From: Microbacterium algeriense | GTDB lineage: Bacteria > Actinomycetota > Actinomycetes > Actinomycetales > Microbacteriaceae | Direction of reading: 5' to 3' | NCBI RefSeq assembly: GCF_008868005.1 | Contig: NZ_WAAO01000001.1 | Coordinates: 310,001-374,000 of the forward strand | DNA length: 64,000 nt | In this document: positions 43,723 through 51,673 of the stretch, in pieces | How positions within the stretch are numbered: the first letter of the stretch is position 1 | Layout: each line of letters begins with the position of its first letter | The notes under the pieces: model-generated | Seen by the model: the letters and a program-made list of their open reading frames with translations, nothing else | Databases searched by the model: none | What the model was told of the DNA's origin: nothing | Program-made: the position numbers and the translations under genes

Positions 43723-45285
43723 GTGGAAAAACGCAGATACAGCGGGGACGATGTCGCGCGATTGCACGCGGCGGCCGAGGGGCTCCTCGGAGAGCTCGAT
43801 CTCGAGAAGCTGCTGACGCGCGTGGTCACGGCCGGCTCAGGGTTGCTCCGGTGCCGGCTCGCCGTCTTGAGCGTGGTCGACGGCCACGGTCGCATCGAAC
43901 GCGTCATCCGAGCGGGGGATGAAGGAGTCGAACCCGCAGACCCTGCGCCGTCAGGCGCGGCGGCCATCGGGGACCGTGTCGCGACGGACGCGCCGGGGCT
44001 GGTGGGCGGCACGCAGCTGCATCGCGACATCCGCGCCGGAGGGGAGATCCACGGCGTGCTCTCGTTCATCGGCCCGACCGCGGGTCGTTTCACGGCGGAG
44101 GACCTCGATGTCGCTGACGCCTTCGCAGCCACGGCGGGGATCGCGTGGCAGAACGCGGTGCGTCACGGACAGGCCCTGCGAGACGCGCGCGCCGCGACGG
44201 CGCTGAACATGCTGATCACGCCGATGATCAGCGCGGACGATGACGAGATCTTCGGGGTCGCCGCTCGCAGCGCGGCCAGCATCGTGCCCGCGACGTTCGT
44301 GAGCATCGTCTGTCCCGAGGGGGACGGCGGGCTGATCGTGCGGGGCGCCGTCGGGCGGCATGCGAACGAGCTGCTCGGTGTCGTGTACGAGTCCGAGGGC
44401 ACTCTGGCGGGGCGCGCGTTGGCGTCGGGCCTCGTCGCCGTGGCCGTCGGGCCCCATGAGTTCCCCACCTCGTCCGGCGCGCTGCGCCTCGGGCACGTGG
44501 CGGCGATCCCCTTGATGGACCGGGGGCGGGCGCTCGGTGTGATCCATCTGGGACGCGACCTCCGCGGCCCGCTCTTCTCGCACGCCGAACTCGACAGCGT
44601 CACCAGCTTCGCCGCCGCCGCAGCCGAGGTCATCGGACGGGTGCGGGAGCGGGCGTCGTGGCGCGCGGTCGACACCGCGGTGGCCGAGGAGCGCAGCCGT
44701 ATCGCCAGAGACCTGCATGACACCGTCATCCAGCGGCTGTTCGTCACCGGACTGGGGCTGCAGGCGATCGGTTCGGCGAACCCCCTGGTGGACGATGCGA
44801 TCGAGGTCCAGACGAATCAGATCGATGCCGCCATCGGCGACCTGCGGGCCGCCGTGTCGGAGCTGGCGACCGGAGTTGCATCCGGAGCGCCTCGTGATGT
44901 GCGCGACAGTGTGGTGCAGGAGCTGGCCGACCTGGCCGCGTCGGCGGGGACGGCTCCCCGCGTCGTGTTCGCCGTTCCTCCGAACCGGGCGTTGCCGCCG
45001 GCGATCATCGACGACATTCTCGCTGTTGTACGAGAGGGAGCCGCGAACATCCTCCGGCACGCCCGGTCGCGGTGGAGCGAGGTGACGATCGAGGTGGATG
45101 ACGCGGCCGCGACGGTCGTGCTGGAAGACGACGGGGTCGGCATCCGGGCGAACGCGCGACGCAGCGGGATCAGCAACCTCGAAGAGCGCGCCCTCCGACA
45201 CGGCGGCACGTTCGAGGTGCGACGGCGGGAGGGCGGAGGGACGCGGGTCCGCTGGCGGGTGCCCCTCGGCTCCGCGCCGGCCTGA
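43723..45285 (+). CDS. GAF-domain sensor histidine kinase (DevS-like)
   Basis: A 520-residue cytoplasmic kinase: two GAF domains (about 20-150 and 160-310), HisKA_3 with phosphoacceptor His332 in ERSRIARDLHDTVIQRLF, and HATPase_c (EGAANILRHARSR, DDGVGIRAN). The layout equals that of DevS/DosT of mycobacteria, but I cannot see whether GAF1 binds haem. GTG 43723 follows gaggagggtgca. It is divergent from the adhesin gene (212 nt), while its likely partner regulator lies beyond that gene. Confidence 0.93.
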   Translation: MEKRRYSGDDVARLHAAAEGLLGELDLEKLLTRVVTAGSGLLRCRLAVLSVVDGHGRIERVIRAGDEGVEPADPAPSGAAAIGDRVATDAPGLVGGTQLHRDIRAGGEIHGVLSFIGPTAGRFTAEDLDVADAFAATAGIAWQNAVRHGQALRDARAATALNMLITPMISADDDEIFGVAARSAASIVPATFVSIVCPEGDGGLIVRGAVGRHANELLGVVYESEGTLAGRALASGLVAVAVGPHEFPTSSGALRLGHVAAIPLMDRGRALGVIHLGRDLRGPLFSHAELDSVTSFAAAAAEVIGRVRERASWRAVDTAVAEERSRIARDLHDTVIQRLFVTGLGLQAIGSANPLVDDAIEVQTNQIDAAIGDLRAAVSELATGVASGAPRDVRDSVVQELADLAASAGTAPRVVFAVPPNRALPPAIIDDILAVVREGAANILRHARSRWSEVTIEVDDAAATVVLEDDGVGIRANARRSGISNLEERALRHGGTFEVRRREGGGTRVRWRVPLGSAPA

Positions 45286-45342
45286 CCGGGCTGCTGCGCG
45301 GTCGACGGGCGGACGAGCCGTGCACTTCGGGACGCCGACGGC

Positions 45343-45570
45343 TCAGGGGCGGACGCGGGCCGTGCGCCCTTCGAAGGACACGAGGTCGCCGTCGTGCAAC
45401 TGGCGTCCGCGTCGGCGGTCCACCTCGCCGTTGACGGTCACATACCCGTCGATGATGACCTCCTTGGCGTCGCCGCCGGAGTCGAGGAGGCCGGCGAACT
45501 TGAGGAACTGCCCGAGGCGGATCACCTCACCGCCGATGGAGATGTCGTCGATCGGATCCGTGTTCGTCAT
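45343..45570 (-). CDS. S4-domain RNA-binding protein (YbcJ/RlbA type)
   Basis: A 75-residue protein: IRLGQFLKFAGLLDSGGDAK, EVIIDGYVTVNGEVDRRRGR and DLVSFEGRTARV form one S4 domain, the small stand-alone form. It probably binds structured RNA, perhaps the ribosome; the family role is not settled. TAGCAT lies 6 nt before the ATG at 45570, so the transcript is likely leaderless. A 7-bp inverted repeat (45315-45321 with 45338-45344) overlaps its stop. Confidence 0.92.
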   Translation of the reverse strand: MTNTDPIDDISIGGEVIRLGQFLKFAGLLDSGGDAKEVIIDGYVTVNGEVDRRRGRQLHDGDLVSFEGRTARVRP

Positions 45571-45606
45571 CCTTGAATGCTAATCGCCTCCGCGTCCGAC
45601 ACGGAC

Positions 45607-45640
45607 GACACCGCCGCACTCGGGTCCGTGCGGCGGTGTC
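45607..45640. terminator. Terminator downstream of the acidic membrane-anchored gene
   Basis: GACACCGCCGCAC (45607-45619) and GTGCGGCGGTGTC (45628-45640), 13-bp perfect arms with an 8-nt loop. It follows the minus-strand gene that ends at 45683 and lies upstream of the S4 gene. Confidence 0.8.
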
Positions 45641-45682
45641 GTGTCCGGCGAGCGTGGTCCGGACGAGGAGCCCGGCCGTGTC

Positions 45683-46531
45683 TCAGTCGTCGATGTCGGT
45701 CCCCACGACGGCGAAGTCCGCGTCGAAGTCGATGTCGATCGAGCGGTTGTCGGAGGTGAGGACCGACGCGTCGTAGGGGCTCACCTCGTCGGCGTCCACA
45801 TCCAGATCGGTGATCATCCCCTCCGCCTCGGCCAGTGCCGCCGCGACCAGGGCGCGGATGGTCTCATCGTCCAGCGTGAGCGCCGGGCCCGTGTCGTCTC
45901 CATCCGCCGCATCCGTCGAGACGACATCCGTGGCGAGATCCTCGTCGACCCGCACCTCGGTCTCGTCACCGGCCGCGTTCGTCAGCTGCACCTCCCACGT
46001 GCCGTCGCGCTTCGCGTCGATCGAGGTGACCTCGCCGTCCGCGGCACCCCGAGCCGCTTGCGCGATCTCGATCAGCTCCCCGGCGGAGGAGGTGCCGATG
46101 CCGGTCACGGGTCCGCGACCATCCGAAGGTCGGCTCCCGCGGTCGTCACGGTCATCGCCCCGAGACCCGGGACTGTCACCGTCGTCGTGCCGCGGGTCGT
46201 CGTGCCGCGGGTCGTCGGACATCGAGGGCCGGTCGTCGTCACCGAACTCGTCGCCGATCGCCGCACCCACCGCGACACCGCCGCCGACGAGCACCACTGC
46301 TGCAGCGATGCCGCCGCCGATCAGGAGCGCCTTCTTGCGTCCGGGCTTCGCCGGAGCGGGCGCGGCCGCGGGTTCGGCGTGTGCCGAAGGGGCGGGTGGC
46401 CCCTGGTGTGCGGCGTCCGGGGCGGGCTGCGCGGCACCGGCGGTCGGCGCAACCGGGACGGTCGGAGCATCCGCTACGGGCTCGGCCGGGGTCTCGGGGT
46501 TCTGGTCGGAAGCAGGTGTCTTGTCGTCCAT
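45683..46531 (-). CDS. Membrane-anchored acidic PepSY-like protein
   Basis: A 282-residue protein. The N-terminal 65 residues are Pro/Ala-rich; one transmembrane segment follows (about 70-95, KKALLIGGGIAAAVVLVGGG), then a flexible Asp/Arg/His-rich segment with the tandem DDPRHDD and two copies of a PepSY-like fold (GEVTSIDAKRDGTWEVQLTN, VRVDEDLATDVV and EAEGMITDLDVDADEVSPYD). PepSY domains inhibit proteases or bind metal. It lies 251 nt downstream of the OmpR/EnvZ pair on the same strand and may be its target. Start chosen at ATG 46531, since the longer frame is repeat-derived. Confidence 0.78.
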   Translation of the reverse strand: MDDKTPASDQNPETPAEPVADAPTVPVAPTAGAAQPAPDAAHQGPPAPSAHAEPAAAPAPAKPGRKKALLIGGGIAAAVVLVGGGVAVGAAIGDEFGDDDRPSMSDDPRHDDPRHDDGDSPGSRGDDRDDRGSRPSDGRGPVTGIGTSSAGELIEIAQAARGAADGEVTSIDAKRDGTWEVQLTNAAGDETEVRVDEDLATDVVSTDAADGDDTGPALTLDDETIRALVAAALAEAEGMITDLDVDADEVSPYDASVLTSDNRSIDIDFDADFAVVGTDIDD

Positions 46532-46626
46532 GTCCCGATCGTCTCCCAAGCCCGCTGAACCCGCCCTGAAGCGTCCTGAACCCGCCTTCAGGAACCCCCC
46601 CCGCCTGCACCCCCACCCCTCGTGCG

Positions 46627-46730
46627 GCACAACTTCGGAGACGTCCCGCACAACTTCGGAGAGTGCGGCCGACACGCCGCGGCATCGGGGTTCACCCACG
46701 GCGTGTCGGCTCGAATCTCCGAAGTTGTGC
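46627..46730. repeat. Nested palindromic repeat element
   Basis: GCACAACTTCGGAGA (46648-46662) pairs with TCTCCGAAGTTGTGC (46716-46730); inside, CCGACACGCCG (46669-46679) pairs with CGGCGTGTCGG (46699-46709). The symmetric 6-nt unpaired spacers and a 19-nt centre give one long stem-loop. A further direct copy of the 15-mer lies at 46627-46641. No protein-coding frame in it is convincing. Confidence 0.8.
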
Positions 46731-46732
46731 CC

Positions 46733-46770
46733 GGACGGGCGGACGGCGGACGGGCGGACGGCGGACGGCG
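46733..46770. repeat. GGACGGGC/GGACGGC tandem repeat
   Basis: Short tandem units GGACGGGC and GGACGGC alternate just outside the histidine-kinase stop at 46783. It is simple-sequence DNA prone to slippage and holds no gene. Confidence 0.6.
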
Positions 46771-46782
46771 GGAGGGGGCGCG

Positions 46783-48099
46783 TCAGGGGAGGGGGAGGGT
46801 CAGGATGAAGCGGGCGCCACCCCAGCGGGAGTCGTCGACGGCGAGGGTGCCGCGGGCGGAGGCGGCGATGCCGCGGGCGATCGCGAGCCCCAGTCCGCTG
46901 CCCCCGGCGTCGCGACTGCGGGCCTCGTCGAGCCGCACGAAGCGCTCGAAGATCCGCTCCCGCTCCTCGACGGGCACGCCTGGTCCGTCGTCCTCGACGG
47001 TGACGAACACGTATCCCTCGGCCGGGGTCACGCCGATCGCGACGCGGCCACGGCTGTGGCGGGCGGCGTTGTCCGCGAGGTTGCGCACCAGCTGGCCGAG
47101 CAGACGGGGGTCGGCGTGCACCTGGGCGGCGTGGATCCCGGTTCCGTCGGCCTCGAACCCGGCCGCTCGCAGTCGCCGTACCTCGCTCAGAGCGATGTCG
47201 TCGAGATCCACGGCTTCATCATGCGTCCCCGCTCCTTCGTCGAGGCGGGCGAGCAGCAGCAGGGACTCGACGATGCCCTGCAGGCGCAGCCCCTCCTCGG
47301 ACACGATCTCGGCGAGCTCTCCGATGCTCGTCACCTCGGGGTGCGCCTGAGCGAGCTCGGCGTGCTGCCGGATGGTCGCGAGCGGGGAGCGCAGTTCGTG
47401 CGAGGCATCCGACACGAAGCGCCGTTGGGCCGTGGCCGCCGCATCGAGCCGATCGAGCATCCCGTTCATCGTCGTGGCGAGCGCCGCGATCTCGTCCCCG
47501 GTCTCCGGAACGGGCACGCGCTGGTGCAGACGCTCGGCGGTGATGCCGTCGACCTCTTCGCGGATCCGGGTCACCGGGCGCAGGGCGCGCCCGACCACGA
47601 GCCAGGTCGTGGCGGCGACGAGCAGCAGGAGCAGGGGGAGGGCGATCGCCAGCAGGGTCGCGACCGTGGCGAGGGTCTCCGCGTCGTCTTCCATGGAGAC
47701 CGCGAGCACGAGCGTCTCGTCGCGGTCCAGGTCTTCCGAGACGACCAGCACGCGCTCGCCGTCGATGGTCGTCGTCCGGGGATCGTCGTCCACGGGCAGC
47801 GGCGTCGAGCCGAGCTTGTCGCGCGCCTCCTCGCTCGCGGCGCGGACGGATCCGTCCGGAGCGATGACCTGCAGGATCTCGTCCTCGAGGGCATCGATGC
47901 CGCGGCCTCCGCCGGGACCGCCCGCGCGCTCGCCGAGTTCCTCGAGACGCTGCTCGGCCGCACGTTCCGTGGCGCCGTGGATGCTCGCGCTGAGGATCCC
48001 GTAGAAGGACAACGCGCCCACGAGCAGGGCGACGGCGACGACCACCGTCGCGCCGAGCGTGGTCCGCCCGCGCACCGAGCGCCAGATCCGCCTAGCCAC
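46783..48099 (-). CDS. OmpR-system sensor histidine kinase
   Basis: A 438-residue membrane kinase: TM1 about 15-37, extracytoplasmic sensor of about 105 residues, TM2 about 146-169, HAMP 170-222, HisKA with His234 in FVSDASHELRSPL, and HATPase (LVRNLADNAARHSRGR, DDGPGVPVEERERIFERF, GLGLAIARGI). The GTG start at 48099 overlaps the response-regulator stop by 8 nt, so the two are co-translated. The signal is unknown; the short acidic sensor suggests metal or peptide sensing. Confidence 0.95.
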   Translation of the reverse strand: MARRIWRSVRGRTTLGATVVVAVALLVGALSFYGILSASIHGATERAAEQRLEELGERAGGPGGGRGIDALEDEILQVIAPDGSVRAASEEARDKLGSTPLPVDDDPRTTTIDGERVLVVSEDLDRDETLVLAVSMEDDAETLATVATLLAIALPLLLLLVAATTWLVVGRALRPVTRIREEVDGITAERLHQRVPVPETGDEIAALATTMNGMLDRLDAAATAQRRFVSDASHELRSPLATIRQHAELAQAHPEVTSIGELAEIVSEEGLRLQGIVESLLLLARLDEGAGTHDEAVDLDDIALSEVRRLRAAGFEADGTGIHAAQVHADPRLLGQLVRNLADNAARHSRGRVAIGVTPAEGYVFVTVEDDGPGVPVEERERIFERFVRLDEARSRDAGGSGLGLAIARGIAASARGTLAVDDSRWGGARFILTLPLP

Positions 48100-48769
48100 C
48101 GTCGGCCGCCAGCCGGTAGCCCGCGCCGCGCACGGTCTCGATCGCCTCACGTCCGAAGGGTTTGTCGAGCTTGCGGCGGAGGTGCCCGACGTAGACCTCG
48201 ACGATGTTGGGATCGCCGTCGAAGTCGTCGTCCCAGACGCCCTCGATGAGGGCACGCTTCGACAGCACCTGACCCCGATGACGCATCAGGTATTCGAGCA
48301 CGGAGAACTCCCGCGCGGTGAGGGCGATCGGCGTCTCACCCCGCCAGACGCGATGCGCTGCCGGGTCGAGCCGCAGGTCGCCGGCTTCCAGGATCGCGGG
48401 GCGGGCGACCGCTCCACGGCGGACCAGCGCCCGCAGTCGCGCGACCAGGATGGCGAACGAGAACGGCTTCGTGACGTAGTCGTCGGCTCCGGATTCCAGA
48501 GCCTCGACCTGGTCCCACTCGCCGTCCTTCGCCGTGAGCATGAGCACCGGCGTCCAGTTCTCCTCCGCGCGCAGGGCCTCGCAGACCTTCCACCCGCTCA
48601 TGCCGGGCATCATCAGGTCGAGCACGATCGCGTCGTACCGCGTCTCGCGGGCCCGCCAGAGTCCGTCGATGCCGTTGTGTGCGACGTCGACGGCGAATCC
48701 CTCCGCCTCGAGTCCGCGGCGCACCCCCTCGGCCAGGCGCACCTCGTCGTCCACCACCAGGATCCGCAT
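48092..48769 (-). CDS. OmpR-type response regulator
   Basis: A 225-residue regulator: receiver with Asp7-Asp8, phosphoacceptor Asp51 (IVLDLMMPGMSGW), Thr and Lys switch residues (MLTAKDG, DDYVTKPFSF), and a C-terminal winged helix (ALTAREFSVLEYLMRHRGQVLS, NIVEVYVGHLRRKLDKPFG). It resembles MprA/CseB-like envelope-stress regulators. First gene of a two-gene operon with its kinase; divergent from the lactate permease. Confidence 0.95.
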   Translation of the reverse strand: MRILVVDDEVRLAEGVRRGLEAEGFAVDVAHNGIDGLWRARETRYDAIVLDLMMPGMSGWKVCEALRAEENWTPVLMLTAKDGEWDQVEALESGADDYVTKPFSFAILVARLRALVRRGAVARPAILEAGDLRLDPAAHRVWRGETPIALTAREFSVLEYLMRHRGQVLSKRALIEGVWDDDFDGDPNIVEVYVGHLRRKLDKPFGREAIETVRGAGYRLAADGG

Positions 48770-48842
48770 GCCTCCAGTGTGGCCGGTCGACGCTGAATCG
48801 GGGCTGAAGCACGTCCAGCGGAAGTCGACACCGCGGTGACGG

Positions 48843-48854
48843 GTAACATGTTAC
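48843..48854 (+). promoter_or_regulatory. Palindrome in lactate permease promoter
   Basis: GTAACATGTTAC is a perfect 12-nt palindrome about 45 nt before the lctP start. Its size fits a GntR or similar dimer site. The cognate regulator is not obvious in the window. Confidence 0.5.
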
Positions 48855-48899
48855 TGCGGCGGGATCTCTCCACCTCACACCGACTCGAAGGGGAGTCCT

Positions 48900-50600
48900 T
48901 TGTTCCATCAGATCCCCGACCCGGTCTTCGGGTCCCTCGTCCTCTCCGCGGTCGTCGCCACGCTGCCGCTGGCCGTCCTGTTCGCCTTGCTCGGCGTGGC
49001 TCGAGTTCGAGCATGGACGGCATCCCTCGTCGCGCTCGTGCTCTCGGCTGCGCTGGCGATCTTCGTCTGGCGGATGCCGCCGCTGCAGGCCCTGAGTAGC
49101 ATGGCGGAGGGGGCCCTGTACGGCATCGTGCCGATCCTGTGGATCCTCGTCAACGCGCTCTGGGTGTATCAGCTGACCGTCCAGACCGGCTGGTTCGCGG
49201 TGCTCGGGGAGCGGATCCGGGTGGTCAGCCGTGACGAGCGGGTTCTCGCCATCGTGATCGCGTTCTGCTTCGGTGCTCTCCTCGAGTCGCTCGCCGGTTT
49301 CGGGGCGCCCGTTGCGATCTCCGTCGGCATGCTGATCGCGGCCGGGATGAAGCCGCTGAAGGCGGCGATCGTGTCGCTGCTCGCGAACACCGCGCCGGTC
49401 GCGTTCGGGGCGATGGCGGCACCGATCATCGCCCTCGCCGGCGTCACGGGCATCGACACTCACGCGCTGTCCCAGATGGCCGGACGCCAGACGCCCTTTC
49501 TCGCAGTGCTCGTCCCCCTGATCCTGGTCGTCATCGTCGATGGGATACGCGGACTGAAGGAGACATGGGCGGTGGCGGTGGTTGCGGGCCTCGCCTTCGC
49601 GATCTCGCAGTTCGTCACCGCCAATTTCATCGCCGTCGAGATCACCGACGTCGTCGCGTCGATCGTGACCCTGCTCGTCGTCCTCGTGGTTCTTCGGTTC
49701 TGGAAGCCGGCGTCTTCCGACTCGTCCGGCGCGGCAGGTTCGGCGGCGGGCGGAGCCGCAGACGAATCGAGCGGAGAAGTCAGCATCGAGCGGACGACGC
49801 TCGGGGCAACGCCGAAGGCGGGGAGAGGCGTCGCCGGCGATCGATCAGAGTGGTCGAGAACTCGTCTGACCTGGTACGCGGTCTTGCCGTACGTCGTGAT
49901 CGTCACGATCTTCGCCGTCTCGCAGGTCCCCTCGGTGAAGGAGTTCCTGTCCCGGGCGACGACGGTGGCGCTCCCCTGGCCGGGGCTCGACATCACGGAT
50001 TCTGCCGGGACCCCCGTGCCGACCGTCTTCAGCGTGAACATCGTCGGAAACGGCGGCACCCTGCTCCTGCTCGCCGGGATGATCGTCGCGTGCGTGTACC
50101 GCGTGTCGTTTCGCGGCGCGCTCGCCGCCTATGGAGCGACCCTGCGGCAGTTGCGATTCACGATCATCACTGTGATGACCGTCCTCGCGCTGGCATACGT
50201 CATGAATCTGTCGGGTCAGACTCAGAGTCTCGGCGCTGCCCTCGCCACCACGGGGGCCCTGTTCGCGCTGTTGTCCCCGACGATCGGTTGGGTCGGGGTG
50301 GCGATCACAGGCTCGGATACGTCGTCAAATGCCCTGTTCGGGATGCTGCAGGTGACCGCCGCTGAGAAGGCCGGGCTCAGCCCGGTCCTCATGGCAGCGA
50401 CCAATTCGTCGGCAGGGGTGCTCGGCAAGATGCTGTCGCCGCAGAACCTCGCCGTCGCCGCCGCGGCGGCCGGGATGGTCGGGAAAGAAGGCGAGCTGTT
50501 CCGGAAGCTGCTCTGGTGGAGCCTGGGCCTCCTGCTCGTCTTCACGGGTCTCGTCTGTCTCCAGTCGACAGTTCTCGCCTGGATGATCCCTGCCGTCTAG
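48900..50600 (+). CDS. lctP: L-lactate permease
   Basis: A 566-residue LctP-family transporter with about 13 helices: GALYGIVPILWILVNALWVY, LESLAGFGAPVAISVGMLIAAG and VGVAITGSDTSSNALFGMLQ, the conserved motifs of lactate/glycolate permeases. It imports L-lactate with protons. A charged loop near 280-320 is longer than usual. The TTG start at 48900 is supported by gaaggggagtcc. No lactate dehydrogenase gene adjoins it. Confidence 0.96.
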   Translation: MFHQIPDPVFGSLVLSAVVATLPLAVLFALLGVARVRAWTASLVALVLSAALAIFVWRMPPLQALSSMAEGALYGIVPILWILVNALWVYQLTVQTGWFAVLGERIRVVSRDERVLAIVIAFCFGALLESLAGFGAPVAISVGMLIAAGMKPLKAAIVSLLANTAPVAFGAMAAPIIALAGVTGIDTHALSQMAGRQTPFLAVLVPLILVVIVDGIRGLKETWAVAVVAGLAFAISQFVTANFIAVEITDVVASIVTLLVVLVVLRFWKPASSDSSGAAGSAAGGAADESSGEVSIERTTLGATPKAGRGVAGDRSEWSRTRLTWYAVLPYVVIVTIFAVSQVPSVKEFLSRATTVALPWPGLDITDSAGTPVPTVFSVNIVGNGGTLLLLAGMIVACVYRVSFRGALAAYGATLRQLRFTIITVMTVLALAYVMNLSGQTQSLGAALATTGALFALLSPTIGWVGVAITGSDTSSNALFGMLQVTAAEKAGLSPVLMAATNSSAGVLGKMLSPQNLAVAAAAAGMVGKEGELFRKLLWWSLGLLLVFTGLVCLQSTVLAWMIPAV

Positions 50601-50638
50601 GCGGGGGGATCCGGGCGCGAGCGCCTCGGACGGTCGCG

Positions 50639-51169
50639 TCAGCGCAGGTGCGCCTGGATCTCGCGGATGACTTCCCCGAGCACCCCGGTGGCGAGGAGAC
50701 CGGCGCCGAGCGGACCGGCCGGGTCGTCGCCCACGGGCGGCAGCGTTCGAAGGGCGGCGGCGGCGTCCGGGGAGAGCGCCGCGAGCTGCCACTCCACCTC
50801 GTCCCCGCGGGCGCGGGGATCATGTGGGTGAGCGAGTTCGACGGCCTTCGCAGCGTACGCGGCGGCACCGAGAGCATGAGCGCCCATATGCGCGACACCG
50901 GCGGCCTGCGCCGCCGATCGAGCCGCGGCGACGCCCGCGGGGGAGGTGGCATTGCGTGCGGCCCGTCCAGCGACGAATCGGCGGCGGATCTCCTCGGCGG
51001 CCGTGAGATCACCCCGCGCGAAGGCTCGCGCCCGGTCGATCGCATCCCGCGCTCGGCCATCGTCGGGGGCTTCGGCCTCGAACACCGGAAGCACGCGCGC
51101 GGCGCAGTCGGCGGCCCAGACCGCCACGATCCTCCGCTCGGCTTCGGTCATGCCCTGCGGGGTGGTCAC
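50639..51169 (-). CDS. Imm5-like immunity protein
   Basis: A 176-residue all-alpha, Ala-rich protein: AVWAADCAARVLPVFEAEAPDDGRARDAIDRARAFARG spans the typical Imm5 opening with a W-C pair, and AAGVAHMGAHALGAAAYAAKAVEL the middle. Imm5 proteins are predicted immunity factors against polymorphic toxins; no toxin gene is nearby, so it is orphaned or acts otherwise. Its ATG overlaps the upstream DUF6194 stop by 4 nt. Confidence 0.82.
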   Translation of the reverse strand: MTTPQGMTEAERRIVAVWAADCAARVLPVFEAEAPDDGRARDAIDRARAFARGDLTAAEEIRRRFVAGRAARNATSPAGVAAARSAAQAAGVAHMGAHALGAAAYAAKAVELAHPHDPRARGDEVEWQLAALSPDAAAALRTLPPVGDDPAGPLGAGLLATGVLGEVIREIQAHLR

Positions 51170-51612
51170 GATCGACTCGCTCGGCGTTCCGCGCGAGTCC
51201 TGGCGTCCTCATGGGCCTGCCGGAGCAGGGCGAGCACGGTCTGCGCGGTGCGCTCCCCGGGGTCGATCACACACACCCACCCGGACGCCCCGTAGAGGGG
51301 ATGCCGGTGGAGGACATCCTCGTCGGCAGGGTCCTCGGAGGCGGTCACGAGCGAGTCGGCCGCGTCGCGTCCGACGTGGATGTTCACGCGGAACCTGCCC
51401 GGTGTGTCGAGGGCGGACGTGGTGTCGTCGGGGTAGTCCTTCGTGATGATCGTCCCGTAGGGCTGGGTGCGCTCGGGCATCCGTCCGTCGGGGGCGTGGT
51501 AGAAGTACGCGTCGCCCCACGACAACTCCGGGAAGTTGCTTCCGGCCTCCGGGGTGATGACGAGGGAGCCGTCGAGACCACGCACGGCGTCGATGATCTG
51601 GTTCATGTCCAT
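51166..51612 (-). CDS. DUF6194 protein
   Basis: A 148-residue protein: GLDGSLVITPEAGSNFPELSWGDAYFYHAP, TIITKDYPDDTTSAL and HPLYGASGWVCVIDPGERTA, matching a small actinobacterial family of unknown function (DUF6194). It forms an operon with the Imm5-like gene. The ATG could be 51612 or 51606. The divergent MerR gene and the palindrome at 51613-51634 suggest MerR control. Confidence 0.85.
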   Translation of the reverse strand: MDMNQIIDAVRGLDGSLVITPEAGSNFPELSWGDAYFYHAPDGRMPERTQPYGTIITKDYPDDTTSALDTPGRFRVNIHVGRDAADSLVTASEDPADEDVLHRHPLYGASGWVCVIDPGERTAQTVLALLRQAHEDARTRAERRASRS

Positions 51613-51634
51613 GCTTCAATGATGAAGTTGAAGC
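51613..51634. promoter_or_regulatory. MerR operator candidate
   Basis: GCTTCAA (51613-51619) and TTGAAGC (51628-51634), exact arms spaced by 8 nt, directly at the start of the DUF6194 gene and upstream of merR. An inverted repeat in a divergent promoter is expected for MerR. Confidence 0.65.
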
Positions 51635-51673
51635 GCTTATGTGGACTTCTTCCCATCAGCGCGGGAGGAGACG

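Noticed and set aside
45571..45682. Small RNA gene at the 13-bp hairpin
   Set aside because: Position and form fit a terminator of the gene ending at 45683; no separate promoter is visible.
50639..51169. Polymorphic toxin system around the Imm5-like gene
   Set aside because: No toxin, Rhs, WXG100 or secretion gene is present within the neighbourhood.
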